From: Edolisoma coerulescens
Lineage: Eukaryota; Chordata; Aves; Passeriformes; Campephagidae
Assembly (NCBI GenBank): GCA_013397115.1
Contig: VWZW01000883.1
Location: 740 to 64,739 of the forward strand
DNA: 64,000 nucleotides
Direction: 5' to 3'
Numbering within the stretch: position 1 is the first letter of the stretch; each line of letters starts with the position of its first letter. A program made the position numbers and the translations under genes. The notes under the pieces were generated by a model. The model saw only the letters and a program-made list of their open reading frames with translations. It did no database searches and was not told the DNA's origin. This document shows, piece after piece, positions 33,601-48,600 of this stretch.

Positions 33601-36600
33601 AATATTTTACAGCTGAGTATGAAGCCAGGTCTAGTCAGCAAAATTCTCCCAACCCTCACCCCCTGTCCTTCTGCTGTTGGTTCTAGCTTCAGGCAGGAAC
33701 ATTATTTAAGTGATCCAGCAGCTGAATCCAGAATGGGCTCTTACAAGGCAACAACTCGTGCAGCTCCTTCATTTAGATATTTAAGAGGTCTGATCACATC
33801 GCCTCAGCTGAGATTGCTCAGCACCAGTGACAACAATCGCTACAATACTTGGAAGAGGATAAGCTATGAAAAACTGAACATTGAGAGCTCAAGTAAAGAA
33901 AAATACTGAAAACCATACTTTGGAAAAAAAATTACCCTGGCACTATAAACTTTCAATTGAAACTGCATTTTGAGGACAAAATCCTTTTCACAATTGCAAC
34001 ACATCCACACTTTACTGCATATAATTTTGCTTGCATTTCCTAACTAAATGGGAAAAGCTGGAGAATGCCTTACCTGAGCAGTTTCCTCTTCCTGCTTCCT
34101 TTTCTCATCCTCAGTCTCCACTAGCTTCTGTTTGGTCAGGAGAAGTTCCTTGTTCAAAACATCTGCTTTGTCTTCAGCCTAGAATCAGAGACACTTGTGT
34201 AAATCAGATGTTATCTGTGCCAGCACAAACACATTGGGATATACAGCTCAGAAATACACCAGATTCAGGTCTCAGCATTGCCTTTTCCTGCCCTCTAATG
34301 GCTCACATAACTTTTTGATATGAAATTCCCTTTTCAGTTAGCCATTTACTGAATTATTTCACTGTGTTTCAACAACTGTGCAAAAGGACCCTTTGGCCAA
34401 TTATTTACCTATGCCCAGATGGCACATAAGCACTATGTCCTGGTAGAAACAGTGATGTAGAGATTATTTTTGTTGGGACCAATACTAATCTAAGTGAGGG
34501 CAGCAGGATTTAGCTCCCGTGTAACTTCAAATAACTCATCCCATTTTTTAAAGTGTGAGCAGGGAAAACATAACTATAAAACACTTGGGTGTCTGCATTG
34601 TACCCTACAAAGTGTCCAGGCAAAGACAAGTGTAAGAGACAAACAGGACCACCAGATAAAATGGTTTATTGCTGCAAATAAGTATTATGTGAAGAAACCT
34701 GATAATTGAGAATATAACTTCCTCTTTTCTTGGAAGGACCAAGCTTGTGGTGACACATACTGGGAATGCTTTGTTTTTGTGAGCACTGTCCTCACTGATC
34801 ATCAGGAGAGAAATGTATTTCTCACTGTTTGGATATATTCTGTAGGCCTCCCCAGCTGGGAAACACACATAGCCTCTCACCACCCTTCCTGGTCAGCAGC
34901 GAGGGCCAGGACAGGAAATTGTTGTGGCAAATTAACACTGAGTTTGCTGGAATTACAAAAGGGAAAAGGGCATTGGAAACAAGTAACCATATAGAACTTC
35001 TCTCTGAGCTGAAGTTTGGTTTTCTACCACTGTAATGGGGTCAGCTTCTCCTTCTGCCACAGTAATAATGATTAATGAGGATACTAGTGGTGTTTGTGGG
35101 CAGCAGAACCAGCTCCACCATCTCCATGACTGAAGAGATTGCTTAGTGTGTATAAGGCTGTATGGAAGAAAGGGAAACAAGCAGTGCAAGAACGGAAAAT
35201 CGATGAGATTAACGTTTTAGAACAAAAGGACTTGGGGATTACAAGGGTATTTTTGATGAAAGACCTGTTCAAGACATGCTTTGAAGGAATTACAACTCTT
35301 TCCTCCTCTCTTGTGTTCATTCCAGTTTCTCCAAGCATCTGCAGTGGCACACGGTGTCCCCTGTCCTTGCAGATGAGGAGCGCAGCAGCACAAAGCTTTT
35401 CTGTAAGTGCCTGGGAATGGAGGTGGGGTGTGGGAAAACTGCATGGAGCCACTCTTGTCTACAGAGTGTAGGGAAAGTGTAGGAGAGCAAGGAATGGGAC
35501 TAGCACGGGTATGTGCTTGGCAGCCTTGTCACGACACTTGAGAAAAAACAAGCGTGGGCAGCTGCAGACTTAAAGGTGCTTCATGTACACCTGGAATTCC
35601 CAGGGAAGACAAGAGCCCCTCAGACACTGATTTTAGCCAGCACACAGGAGTGCCTGCTCCATGGACAGCACACCTCTGCCTGCCTGTGCTCACCGAGACA
35701 GCTCACAATTTTAGAATCCCATGGACCCAAATCAGCCGAGCCTAACTGTCCAGGATCTGGCCTGAAGTGAAATACAACTTGCACAACCGTGGTCAATGAT
35801 GTTTACAATTCTGAGGTTAGATAAAGCAAGCCAAATAACTATGGGAAAGCCAAGTGAGAGGCCCGTGCAGGCAAAGACTCTTCATTACACATGGCACTAC
35901 AGCCCTCCCTGAGCAAGGGACTAATCACAAGGTGTGGTGGAGTTTGGCCCTTCTGTATTTAGCACCTTACCAATAGCTGCCACAGCATTTATCAATACCA
36001 CATAGAGCACTTCAGAAAGAGAGGGTTGAATGTGTAGTTCTCTGGAAGTCATTGCCCCTGAGGCAAAGGGCTCTGAATGCTGCTGCCCTCCACATTCCAG
36101 CCTCCAAAGGGAACATGAGCAGTTATCAGTGAACACCCAGGAGCCCTTCGAATTCTTGGTGCCATGCCACTTCATTATCTCTGAATTTTGTTGGCTAAAA
36201 CTGCTGTGAAAAACAGATCCACACAGACATTTTGCAATGCAACTTCCCTTGAAACTAGTCTTTCAAGAACTACATGATACCTTTTTCAAGGAAATGTTGA
36301 TTCTTTGCTATCTGCCTAAAGGTTATGGCCTACATTTTCTAAACAATCCCCAAAAGAGAAGATGCAGTCAGTCTTGGCCAGACACCACTGAATGCCTACA
36401 GTGGCACGTGGAAATCCAGCTGAGTGCAGCTAGGAGTGAGGCTGTCAGGATAATAAAGGCAAAAATAATTACACTTCTAATGTGCTCTTGCTTTCACTTG
36501 AGCACAAAGCAGGGCTCCTAAAACTGCTGTTGCCAAGCCTGAGCTGGGACCCATCTCTGTCAACATTACCTGGTCCAGGTCATTCCGTAAGGCAATTTTG

Positions 36601-39600
36601 CTTGTTACAAGCTCATGGGCAAGGTCATCGTTCTCCTGCTCCAGCCTCATGCTTGCTTCTTGGAGCCTGCGGTTTTCCCTCTGCGGAAAGAAAGGAACAA
36701 CCAGGAAAGGAAGTTAATCCTTAGAAAGAGCAATGAGCAAGTGCATGGTGTGTGTACAACACTGAGAAGGAGAGAGTGCACATTAAGACAGGACTGCTGC
36801 TCTGGGAAACAACAGTGAATTAAGCCAGCAGTGCAAATGCAGCTATTCCCCTCACATCCCACTGCTCCGTGTTGTGTAAGTGACACACTGATTGTAGTGT
36901 TTCCCTCTCAGAAGTAAACACTGACCTCTCCACAAGAGCACTTGGTTTCTGCTTGCTCATCATCTAAAGAAATTAGGCAGCTAAAATCCCACCCAGCAGC
37001 AGCGAACAGGGACCAATTAAGAGTTACTCATAATAATGCTTCCAATCAAAGTAGAAAGCTGTCCTGCTCCACTTTACAAAATTCTGTCTGCAGGGATCCA
37101 TAAAAATAGTCCACTTTGTAGGTGATGCAGTGCCAACTTCCCATGTCCTGCGGGACCAGCAAAGAACAGCATTTAGCAGGGAACTCCCTACAGCTCACAT
37201 GTCCTGTATCACCATTTGTGCACTTCTCTGTACCTCATGCCAGTGACACCAGGGTGTGCTTCACAGGAAACCCGCTGAGAAAAAGTGCCAGGTGGAGCAG
37301 GGAGCTCGTCCCTGAGCACAGGCCCAGGACCGGCTGGGGGCAGGGACAGGAACACAGAATGGAGAACTCGGGGGCTGCGTGCCCTCCCTACCCACTCCAG
37401 GCAGAAATGACTCTGTGGAGCACTAACTGCAGAGGGGGAGTAAACAGGAGAATGAACAGCAATAACTCGTGTCTTTTACAAATCAGGCTCTGTGACTGTT
37501 GTTCTAGAGCTGAGAAAAAGAACTATATTCAGAAGATGCCGGTGCCTCAGTGGACTTCCCGGGGTCCAACATCAAATACAAGTCCTCATTTTCAGAAGAA
37601 CACAGCCAGGTGGGACAGACAGTGGTCCCTTCCTCAAATGGATTTTAAGAGAAAAAAAACTGTGCTGGCTTTCTATCACTGTGTATCTTTCATACCAAAA
37701 CAGGCTGCAAAGGGAATCTCTGCACTATGGAAACTCAAGGAAAAACACCACGTTCATATGGAAACTCATAGGTGGAAGAACAATAACCTGTATGCTGAGA
37801 TTTCAAAAAGGACTTGTTCTCACCTGAAAGGTAACTTACGTTCTCCAAAACAAAACAGTAAAAGTCCAAATATATTGGTAAAAATCAATGATATATAGTA
37901 ATATATAGATCAGCACTTAAAACGTTTTCCAAGAGTTGTTCAGTGAATGCATTCCTACAAAATCTGATTTCTTGCATAAGTACATTATTCACTTGTTTTC
38001 ACTTCTTCCTACTCGCCAGCTATGCTCAGATATCTTTTCCTTGCAAACTCACAACTATGAAATTGCAATTTTCATTTCTGCTGCAAGCAGATTTTCCATG
38101 TTTGTCTTAAACAAAAACAGGAGCTCTAAGAGGATGCAAAAAAAAAGGTCTCTTCTGTGTGGGAACTTCCTCTGTGGCAGGAAGTGGAACGTCTAGAAAT
38201 TTTCTCTCCTTAATGTGACCCTATTGTGTAACTAGAATAGGCATTGCTCTGTACAGGGAAGTCAGCTTGTTTCCCTTCCAAAAGATTGTACTTTGAGTAA
38301 CTTGTTTTGTACAGAAACTGTAAATAAAATCCTTTTGTCTTAACACAGTTAAAATAACCACTGCTAAAAGACACACAACTTTGGGGATCTTTCTTATTTT
38401 AAATGCACTGTCGTCTGTTTGGAACAAGGAATTTTAAAAATTAAAACAAAATTTTTCTGTAAACTTAACATAAGCTTTAAGGTGTAAAACCAAACTGCAG
38501 TCAATAATAATAATCTCTAACACATCTTTATTCCTGTATTCTGTTCAGACCACCTTAGAAATGTTGATTTTTACAGACACGGCTCTGCCGGTTGTCAGAA
38601 AGTGACCTGACCTCACCTACAGCTTGAGACCTGAGCAGGACGCGGTGCTGCAGCACCAATACCTTTCCATAGGGATGTTGCTTAGAGGAAGAAAGCAGCA
38701 GATTCTTATGGCTTTCACAAAATAACCGAGCTGGCTTTACCATTTTTGCTGTGTCTCTGCCAAAAGCTTCAGTGTCTGCAAAGCAAGGCGCAGTGCGAGG
38801 CTGAGAGTCCCTGTTTGCATTCGCAGACGGGTGGGTAAGCAAGCTCCGTGCTCGGAAATGCGCTATCCTCCTCTTAAACTACAATTTCCACGGCACCTTG
38901 GCAGCGAGTGAAAGAGCTCTTACCTTGGGCATCCAGTCAATAGCTAAAAGATGGTTCTAGCTCGCTCACCGTACTCCTAACGGCCAGCTGAGAGGTCCTC
39001 ACAGGGCCGCCTTTACTCTTCCTCCACCCAGGGCAGTATGCCCGATTAGCTGGTTTGTCTTTTCCAGCTCCTCCCCCCAGGTCCAGCAGTGTAAAACTGC
39101 CTCCCTTCTCAGGAGGAAACTCTCAAGTCTGCCTAAGTCTAAACAAAAACTAACGGGACACAGTCAAGATAGAGCAAACAGCACTTTTCATGTGTAGCAA
39201 ACTATCTCCATAGGCTCTGAGATATTTGGAGTTTTATGAAATATGCTTGCAATGACAAAGTTCAACAGATGGAGCTGGTCTGTTACAGCAGGACTCACAT
39301 CAGGCAGCATTTTGTAACTGGCATCAGCCAACCAGTCAGACCTGCTAGTTGTCCCTAGTGTAAACAGACAGCTTCCTGCCTCCCCTACACAACACTGAAT
39401 TTACTATGACAACCATTTCCTTCTCCTCAGCAGTGCTTGGTTTCTACAGTCAGTACAATAACAGATCCCTCTTTCCCAAATTCCTCCTCCTGGTTACAAA
39501 AGGTGGCTGGTGAACTCGGGTTAGCTTTTAAAAGGAGGATACTGCATTTCCAAAGAGGACAAACAATGCTGATAACGCACAAACACAAATAAACTTACCT

Positions 39601-42600
39601 CCTGTAAAGTCACAGACCAAATACTGCTTTCAACCATTGGTGTAAAGACAGTGAAAACAGGATATAAAGAAATTTCTAATACAAAAAAAAAAAAGTTGCT
39701 TACTCTTCATTGTGGTTTTTGTTACGAGTTTTAGAGAGATAAAGTCCCGCTTCCATCACACAGGAGATGGAAAGAAGACGGCAAACCTGAAGGCAGTAGG
39801 CAAGGCTCAGTTCAGGAAGACTGAAAGGCTAAACTCCACCCTCTGCTCCCTTCCAGGCTGCACCAAGGAGCAATTGCTGAGGAGATCAGTGGCCATGATG
39901 CATCCTCTCTGTGCTGTACTCAAGTGGGACAGACTGAGTCACCAACCTCGTTAAGCAATTCTGTTCCCGTTCAGCAACACCCTGTGCTGCGTTCGGCTTG
40001 GGCAGAGTTAGTTTTCTTCATGGTGGTTAGTATGCTTTGGGTTTGTGCTGGAAAAGTTGTCGATAGGATAGAGATGCTTTGGTTATTGCTGAGCAGGGCT
40101 TGCACAGAGCCAAGGCCTTTTCTGCTTCTTGTACCTCCTCACCAGTGAACGGGCTGGGGGTACACAACGAGCTGGGAGGAGACACAGCTCAGACAGCTGA
40201 TCTCAACTGACCCCAAGGGATATTCCAGACCATATGGCATCATGCTGAGTATGTAAAGCAGGGAGAAGAAGAAAGAAGGGGGGACCTTTGGAGTGATGGC
40301 ATTTGTCTTCTCAAGTCGCTGTTATGTGTGATGGAGCCCTGCTCTCCTGGAGATGGCTGAGCACCTGCCTGCCCGTGGGAAGGGGGGGCTGAGTCCCCTG
40401 CTTTGCTTTAGCACATGGCTTTTGCTTTACCCCCTGAACTGTCTTCATCTCAACCCACGAGTTTTGTCACTACTGCTCTGGTGATTTTCTCCCCCACCCA
40501 CTTGTGGCAGAGTCAGCAAGCAGCTGCCTGAGTTGCTGGCTGGCTTAAATCAAGGCATCCAAACCCGAGACCTCTGAGTCTGGACAGATTCTCAATGATG
40601 GAATGAAAACACTGATTAAAATTCACTTTCTGGGTGTGAGCAAACTGAGGTCTTCATAAACCCAATGGAAAGGGCTCTTGATATTGGAGGAGCTCCAAAG
40701 GAAAATCTTTGAACCTCCATCTAGAAACCCAAAAAAGCTTTTACAGCAAGCGATCCAGGAAAGCCTCTCATGGTAAGCAACACAGAGACTCCTGGGAGCA
40801 GTTGTGTTTTCTGTTTGGTGACTCTGGAGAAGCATTCCCCAAAGTGCCCCAGCATACTTTTTAAAAAAACAACAGACAATGTCCCACAAGAAAAGTCATC
40901 ATGAATTTTCCTCATGATGGTTAACATTCAGTTGCCATGACTGAATAAAAATGACCAGTGTATTAATTTTTGCTTCCCTTTCAAACACAGAGAAGGCTCT
41001 TACAGAGAAGGCTATTATGTCCAAATCACACATTTATTCACACAACTTCTCCATTGCACAAAGAGGTCAACAGAGCAAAAGGTGGAACAGAACAGCAGCA
41101 TCTGCTTGCAAAACTCCAGCCCTTCTTTGTACGACTATATCCTCTTTATTTTAAATCAACTCCCAAGCTCAGTTCTGGAAATTTCTCATCCAGTCAACCC
41201 AAATCTTGTTACATGAGGTGTTCTCAAACACAGAAATAAAACTCCATAATAGAATTCCATAATATTTAGAAAAACATAAATCTGAACTACATAACTATTT
41301 TTCCTGCATATACTCACTTTTCTTCCTGGCTTCTATAGGCAATTTGTAATTTATTTTAACTAAAACTTATGAAATTTGGTGACCAACAGCAAGTTAAAAC
41401 ATATTTCACTTTTGCACCTTTTAAAAATCTGACAAAATGTGATCATTTGTTATAAGCAATGGAAAATAAAGTGAAAACATGTCCAGAAAAACTTGCACTT
41501 TTCCTAAATAATACTTGTAAATGCAGGACGAAACAAACACCAAAAACAATGGCACTCTTTAATACTGTTCTTTTGGTAAGTCAAATCACAACATGTAAAA
41601 TACGTGCTGGGCAGGAGCTCCTGCGTGTTTACCACAGTTTATGGGAGCACACGAATTTAACCTGTCAGGCAAACATGACTGGTTACTGGGCCAGACCCTG
41701 CAAAACCAGCCCATCTCCCTCTCTCTCAAGAGACCATCAAGGCATTTCCTCTGAGGGCTGTGTCACAGGGAGGTGTCTTACTCACACACCCTTCATCACT
41801 GCAGCTCACAAGTGCCTGTGTCTCTGTGCGCCTGACAAATTTCTGCTGGTAACAAAAACTCTAAAAACTATAGCTAAAAACTATCAACCAACTGAAAGCT
41901 CTTTTCCTTCTTGACCCATATGAGGGACATTCTGCAGGGATCTCTGCTCCAGTGATCCCATCCAAGGAACATCCCCTTCCCAGGCAGCAAAAACCTCACT
42001 TGGTTTTGGGAAGGAAACTGTAAAAACTACAACTGGTAGGGCTGTGGGGCACAGCCCACAGAGCAGGAGCTGACAGCAGTGCTGTGCTCAGGGGCAAGAC
42101 TGGCCTTTGTCCTTTGCCAGGCCAAGCCTGGCTGGTGGAAGCCCTGCAGAGGTGCTGCCCAACTGAAATGCATCTCTGACCACGCAGGCTGCAGAGTGCT
42201 CTCTGAAAGGACAAGCAGAAAGCAAGGCTGGCTCTCCACATGCTGCCTGGGAGGATGCACACAGCTGACATTTTCTTGCTGCCCTTTGGAAACACTCCTG
42301 AAATGTCAATTCCTCAACTTCACATACCAACAAAATTTAACAAGGGAGACAAGGAACAAAGAACGCTTACAAGCATTTTTCCATGACACCCATCAACTGG
42401 AATGTGTCCAAACTTTGAAGTTAATGTGCAACTAGCCTGTTACAGGGACTCTAATCACAGCATCCTTAAGAGGATCAGACCCAATCCAGCTTAATACAAA
42501 AAATCCAGTGAGTTTCAGAAGTGCAAGCCAAAACCCTGGGCTGTGATCTTGACTGTGACAATGACTCACATCAACAGTGGCCCAAGAGTCACTTTCCATA

Positions 42601-45600
42601 TCCTCATTTGCAGCTTGGGATAATGTTCTTCACCATCCATTGACCAGGATTAACTAGTTAATATGCTTCCACCGAGCTTTAAGGAACCCTTATTTGTTTT
42701 CTAAGCATTATTTTAATGCCACAGTACTGTAAATAAACCACTGGAAAAATACTTAAAAGTTAATCAGCAGCAAGTTGTGCTTTTTTCTAAACAGGCCATA
42801 CTCGCTACTGGCTCTCGGCAGCTACAGCACTCTTAAGTCTCACAAACAATAAAATCTCCACCCTTTGACAGCAAAAAACATAAACTTAAAATATAATTTT
42901 TCTCACAGATAAATGCTTTTTTTTTAAAAAAAAGAGTCAGTTTGACTTTGTACCTCTAAGTTGACTTTGTCACATTTATGCATTAAGGCACACTCTCTCA
43001 CCAGAGATTTCCACACTCTGGTTTTCTGAACGTGGTGCACTTTTCTTATGCTCACAGACCATGGGAAGCCTGTCGCACTCTGTGCCATTATTCACCACTC
43101 CACGCTCCCGGCGGACTCCGTAACAACCACAGTGTCACTGAACATGTTAAGGCACAATGAAGAACAGCAGGAAAACAGTACAAGGATATGTAAGAAATGT
43201 CAGTTCCCAGCTATCCTGGGCAGTGGGCAGTAAAGTGCTTCACCTCTGGCAGCTTCACCTGAAGAAAACTGAACTGTTCAAAACAGAGCGAGGAATAACC
43301 GGATCCTGAGCACTCAGTAAAGTCTGTGCCCAGAGGCAGAGCCTCCAGCACACAAAAACCTATGGCAACAGAACCTAGCTGTGACAATGAAAGCAAATAC
43401 AGTGTAAAGATAAGCAAAGCTGACTCAAATTGAAGAACTGTTCTTTTTTGGTGAACTATCAAGCTATCATATTAACAACTGAAGCTTATTTCTCTGCTCC
43501 TTTGAAGAAGAATGTCCATCACTATTAATTCTATTGCAGTAGTACCTCAGGACCCCAGGAGAGCTCTGGGTCCCACCATAACAGGATTTATCTTAACAAA
43601 AAATTACTAACGCTTGGTATAAACAGGAATGAATAATAAGGATCATATCAGCCAAGGAAGAGTTCATCTTCCAAAGTCTCTGTGGATGCCACTGCACACA
43701 GCTTGCACTAGAACAATGTGTATTTTCTCCTTTTTGTGTCTGTAGCTGAATCACCCTTTGTTTCTGCGGCTCATGAAGATCTCCCGTAAAAGTGCAACAG
43801 CAGGAGAGTTACCTACAAACATATAAACTGAAAGAAGAAAAATATTATATGTGGCTACTTGCAGATGTCTTAAGAGTTACAAATTGTGATTGAAATATTC
43901 TTGGAAAAAGAGACTAAGCCCAAAGGTTTAAAGTGCTTATTCAAGAAAGGGGATGAGTTTCTCCTGGCACTTCACTTCCCTAAGGTCTGCACTGGCACAT
44001 CCCAGGGAGGTGAGCATGGTACACACACCTCTGCTTAACTGCTGGAGACAGGTCATTCCTGGTGGGATTCACCAGTGGAACAAGTTCCCATGTAGCATCT
44101 CCCTACCTTGTATCTGTCCATAGGATCCTCCTGCTGCAGCTGGCTCTCTCGCATTGTTTGGTACTCTCTCTCATATTTCTTCAGCTTTTTCGTTGGCACC
44201 TGTGGAACAGATTTGGGAAACATGCATTTAAAAATCAGAGGAACACTAGAAAAGCTGACTGAAAGCTCTCCCTACAAATGGGAGACTGAGGATGTGCTGG
44301 GAAGCTGCTGCTGAATAAAGTCTCTCCCCACTGTCCCCCCTTCCCTACTCATTAAGCCATGTCAAACACTTACCAATACAGCTCACATCGACAGAAATCC
44401 TTCTGTGCCCACTGCTGCTAATTATTCAAACATTTAAAGGGAAACACAAGTGGAGACATTTAATAAGACTATCAGGAAGAAAAAAAGCACAAACAAGTGG
44501 GAGAGCAGGAAAGAGGAACACACACTTTGATACATATGATTCACCAAAACAATGCTTCAGCAAGACAACTGTTACAAGTGAGATGAGAACAAAGGAGTGC
44601 TCATACAAAAGGACTGGACAATTCCCTGGGGGAGATCCAAGTAATGGTTTTTATTGCTGAGAGAGTTATTAATGTCTAAATTACAGCCTGTGACCAATAC
44701 CCTCATGAAGTCTGGCACCAGAGGCCTCCTAGGCACAGGTGGAGATGCTGCAGCGCAAGAGAACAGCGAGGCAGCTCCAAGAAATCACAAATTTGGTAAA
44801 CAGCCACGCAGAAAGGGCAGAACCCAGGCTGCTTGATCCTGGGGGCACTTCCCCTTCAAGCACTGACCAGAAGGAAGCTGTGCTCTTTTAAACGAAGCGT
44901 GGGGATCCTCTGCTTTCCCTTCACCTTTTGGTTGGGTATGCAGTGCTCCCATCTCTCCCTGGAGACCTCTGACAGCATCACTCAGGTCACCTCCTGGCAG
45001 CTGGAGAGATCCCTAACACCGTGTACCACCGTGGGTATAAACACAGGCTGTCCCTGGATCTGTCATGCAGATATTCCTATTGCCTATATTGATCATGTTT
45101 AGCTGCCTCCTGGTGTGAGGACATGCCACTGTCACCTTGCCTCAGGGCAAAAAACTACTGCCAGTGAGCAGAGATAGGAGTTTCCGTGTAGTTTTGGTGT
45201 TGTTTTCTCTTCCTGGTTTTCAGCCCAATACCTCTTTGCTCTGCAGTACCCGAAGGGACCAAGCAAGTGCTCAGTGTTGCTGCAGAGAGAGGTGCAAGCA
45301 GCAAACATGAAACCCATGATATGCAAAGCATTAATAAAGTAGCATCAATTCCCACAATTACTGATGGAATCTGAAATCAACCCCCTTAAAGCAAACAAAG
45401 AGAAAAGGGTAAAGATAAAAACATGAAGTACTTTGAGCAAACATACAAGAAAATTTCACTTCGATGACACTTGACAGAGCAAAACACCACGAAATGAAAG
45501 TTACTCAGTCAGAGATGCTTTTATACATTTCAACTGAACAATCCTCCCAACACAAACCGAGCCAGCTTTGTCTTGGCTGCAGCCTGAAACTGTTGAGGCT

Positions 45601-48600
45601 ACTTAACAGTTATAAGAAATCATTTCACCATAGTGTTTTAAGTGAAACAAACCCATCACACATCCGAAGCCTAATCCATCCCATCCTTTCACAAGGATTA
45701 CTGGGCTTTCATTTAGAGAACCAGATCAAGGCTCCTCAGCTGGGGTGTTACGAGGACACCCTCCAAACACAGTTCTCAGGTTCTGCTGTGGAGTTTTGTG
45801 CTCCAATATGCAACCACCAGGAAATAAAGGTAAATATGAGGGAGATTTTGGGGTGCAGCATGGCAAAAAGGAAGAAGACAGGTGTAACTTAGATGATGAC
45901 CTGTTCGACCAAAGATTTTCCTGATTCTTGATGCTTTTCATTGAAACCTTTAGAGTGCATTTAAGAACTATGTTTCACTACACAGGGAGAGAGACAAGAC
46001 TCCCATCCACACAGCCACGAGTGCTTTGGTAAGAATCCCCCCATCTGAAGGAACAAGAGATGTAAGATAGATTTTGTGTGTGTGTGTGTGTAAATAGGGA
46101 GATAGGAGTGGAAAGCAAAGGTAAAAATGGCACAGTCATGACCCTTTACCCCTCCATGCTGACGTGAGCAGTGCTGCTCGCCTTAGCCTGGCACTGGGTG
46201 TTGGGGGCTTCCTCTCTCACAATTATCAACCATTTCTTAATGCCTGGTAACTCCTTCCATCAACAACTCTTACCTACGTGCTCTCCTCACTTGTATTTTC
46301 ATTCACAGCCTGAGTAGGACCACGTGTGGGTCCTCTGGGGCCTCCCGAGGCATCGGCTCCCTCGCCCATCCCCACAGGAGCCACCCTTGGCCGTGGCCTG
46401 GGCTGAGGGACGGCCCGTGTGCCTGGCACACTGTCCAGCAAGCAAACAGCACAGCAACACTTTCTTAGGAATGCTGACAGTAAGTGATACCTGAAACAGG
46501 CATCAGGTCATGCAAGCATCAGGCGTGACACAGAAAACAGCTCGCAGCTCTCTGAAAGATCACGGTGACTGATGCATGCCAGTATCTATTTATGCTACAA
46601 ACCTTAACTGGGAAGTAGGACCTAAATAAAGTCTGTCTTAAGGGGCTGGGAGGGAACTCCTACCAGAAACCAGCCCATACTAATCCACTTATCTCATAAA
46701 ATAGAAACTGGAGCAGGTATGCCCAAGAACTTTGGCAAGGACTACAGTTCACTGTTACTGTCTGTTCAGCCACATTTCTCAAAGGAGTTTGATAATTTAT
46801 TACAGCACTTTCTTCTTCTGAGTATACACTAATAAATGGAAAAAAAAATTTAAAAGCCCATTTCCATATTTTCCAATTTAATTCCCTGAAACACTTTGTG
46901 CATTCAACAAGGGACTGATCCTGAACAAAGTGCTCATAAATTCTCTGTAAAAGCTTCTGCAATATTGATTCCTTTTTTCCTTCTTTAGCACCATGGGTTA
47001 TATTGGCTTTAACTGATGGTTATCAAATTTAGGAGACTCTTACAGTATATAAACATTCCTCATAACTGTTTATCTCAATATCTTATCTCATTGAGTTGTT
47101 TTATTTTATTGTCTCCAAGTATAAAATCATGTTACAAGCAGTTGTATGTAAGGAAAAACCCATGCAGAGCATCTTAATAAAACATCCACAGAGAGGAACT
47201 GAACAAGCAAAACCTCCTCCTGAAAAAACCCAATGGCACCAGATGCTTGAAGGACTCACTGCAGTGGGGTGATAGGTGGAAGGTGAGAAACAAAACTGCT
47301 TTGGTTTTAGCTGCCCCCTGTTCAGACAGGGCTGGAAAGATTTGCTTCACTTCCTCGGGCAATCCTGGGCACGGACAGTGCACCGAGCATCAGCATCCAC
47401 TCAGCTGCAGAAGATCCTTCCCTCATTCTGTGATTCTTTAGCTGCTTACAGGCAGTTCAGCCGGACCTTGCTGGATTCATAAATCACACCTACGACTCCT
47501 TCCTCCCAAATGTTTTATTGCTCTAATGCAGCCCGAGCACTCGGAGGAGGCAGTTATCACTGTGTTCATTTGACAGCCAAGGAAATGGAAGCAGAGATGT
47601 GATTTCCTGAACATATTGCAGACAGCCAGAGGCTGATCCAGATAGTGAAATCCTACTACATGATTTCTCATTTCCAGCACCACCACAATGCCAAACTGAG
47701 CAGGGGATCTCTTTCCTAGCTTCCCACTTCCCTTCTCTATCTAGCACTGCATAAGCACTCGAAAAATACATTGTTCCACCACACTAACAACATAGCCAGT
47801 ATTCTCTAATCTCCTCACTCTTAACATTTTGTCCTCTCTAGTTCTTGCCTCAACGTAAAAGAAGAAAAAAAAAAAAAAAGAAATAAAAAAGCCAATGAAG
47901 AAAGCATGCCCTGCTTTCTTTTCCCATTCCTTGAAGCAGGTGACACAACGTTGTTTCGCTGGCGCTGGATTTGCTTGGTAATGTCAAGCTGAGGTGAGGG
48001 TCCCCTTGCAAAGACGAGCCTCCCCTGCCTGCTGTGAGCGAGCACTGACAGCGACCACAGACACCGGGTGCAGCCCAGCCTCCCTCTGATCCATCCCCAC
48101 ACACCCGTCATGCTGTGACCCCCAGCATAAGCCCAGCCTCTTCCCACTGCTGCAAAAGCAGGAGCATTTCCAAGCAGAGGTGATGCCTGGGAGCCTGGCT
48201 CAGGAATGCTGGGACCAGCTCAGGCCCTGCTCACAGCCAGAAGTCCCAGGGGCAAGAGGCTCTCACAAAACTGCCCTGCAAGTGCCCCTCTTAAGGGGAT
48301 GGGAGTTACACTTGTGCGTACTTAATTTTCTTCACCTTATGATTTAAAACAGTACCAGAAGAAATTTCACAACGAGGCTTGGCTCTGTGAGTGTCACATG
48401 AAGCCTGCAAGCTTCAAACAGAACCTCAGCAGATTAGCAGTAAAAAATTCCCAATCACGTGCATCATCTTAGCTCACACTCAAAGTTGTACCAATTTGTT
48501 CCAGTTAATACTTGATATTTTAAATACAACTACATCCGGTTCAAGGAAGGAAGCAGCTCTATTTTAAGGAATACACCTCTATTTAAGTACTTTATTAAGC

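Larger units (their letters stand above)
36681..44106 (-). other. RABGAP1L: RABGAP1L intron holding a solo LTR and a possible alternative start
   Basis: 7.4-kb intron. It contains a plus-strand solo LTR (39983-40557) and a modest CpG patch near 38830-39010 with a potential first exon (see 38924-38932). The 258-codon plus-strand ORF at 37122-37898 shows no recognisable domain. Confidence 0.75.

Noticed and set aside
33367..33909. 180-codon plus-strand ORF
   Set aside because: It covers a probable old CR1 piece, lies antisense in a RABGAP1L intron, and contains no recognisable domain.
37122..37898. 258-codon plus-strand ORF, the longest in the window
   Set aside because: It lies in a RABGAP1L intron, has no recognisable domain and low-complexity, intron-like composition, and shows no splice or promoter context. 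Best explained as chance.
46076..46091. TG dinucleotide run as a possible regulatory Z-DNA site
   Set aside because: Too short and isolated to mean more than an ordinary microsatellite.
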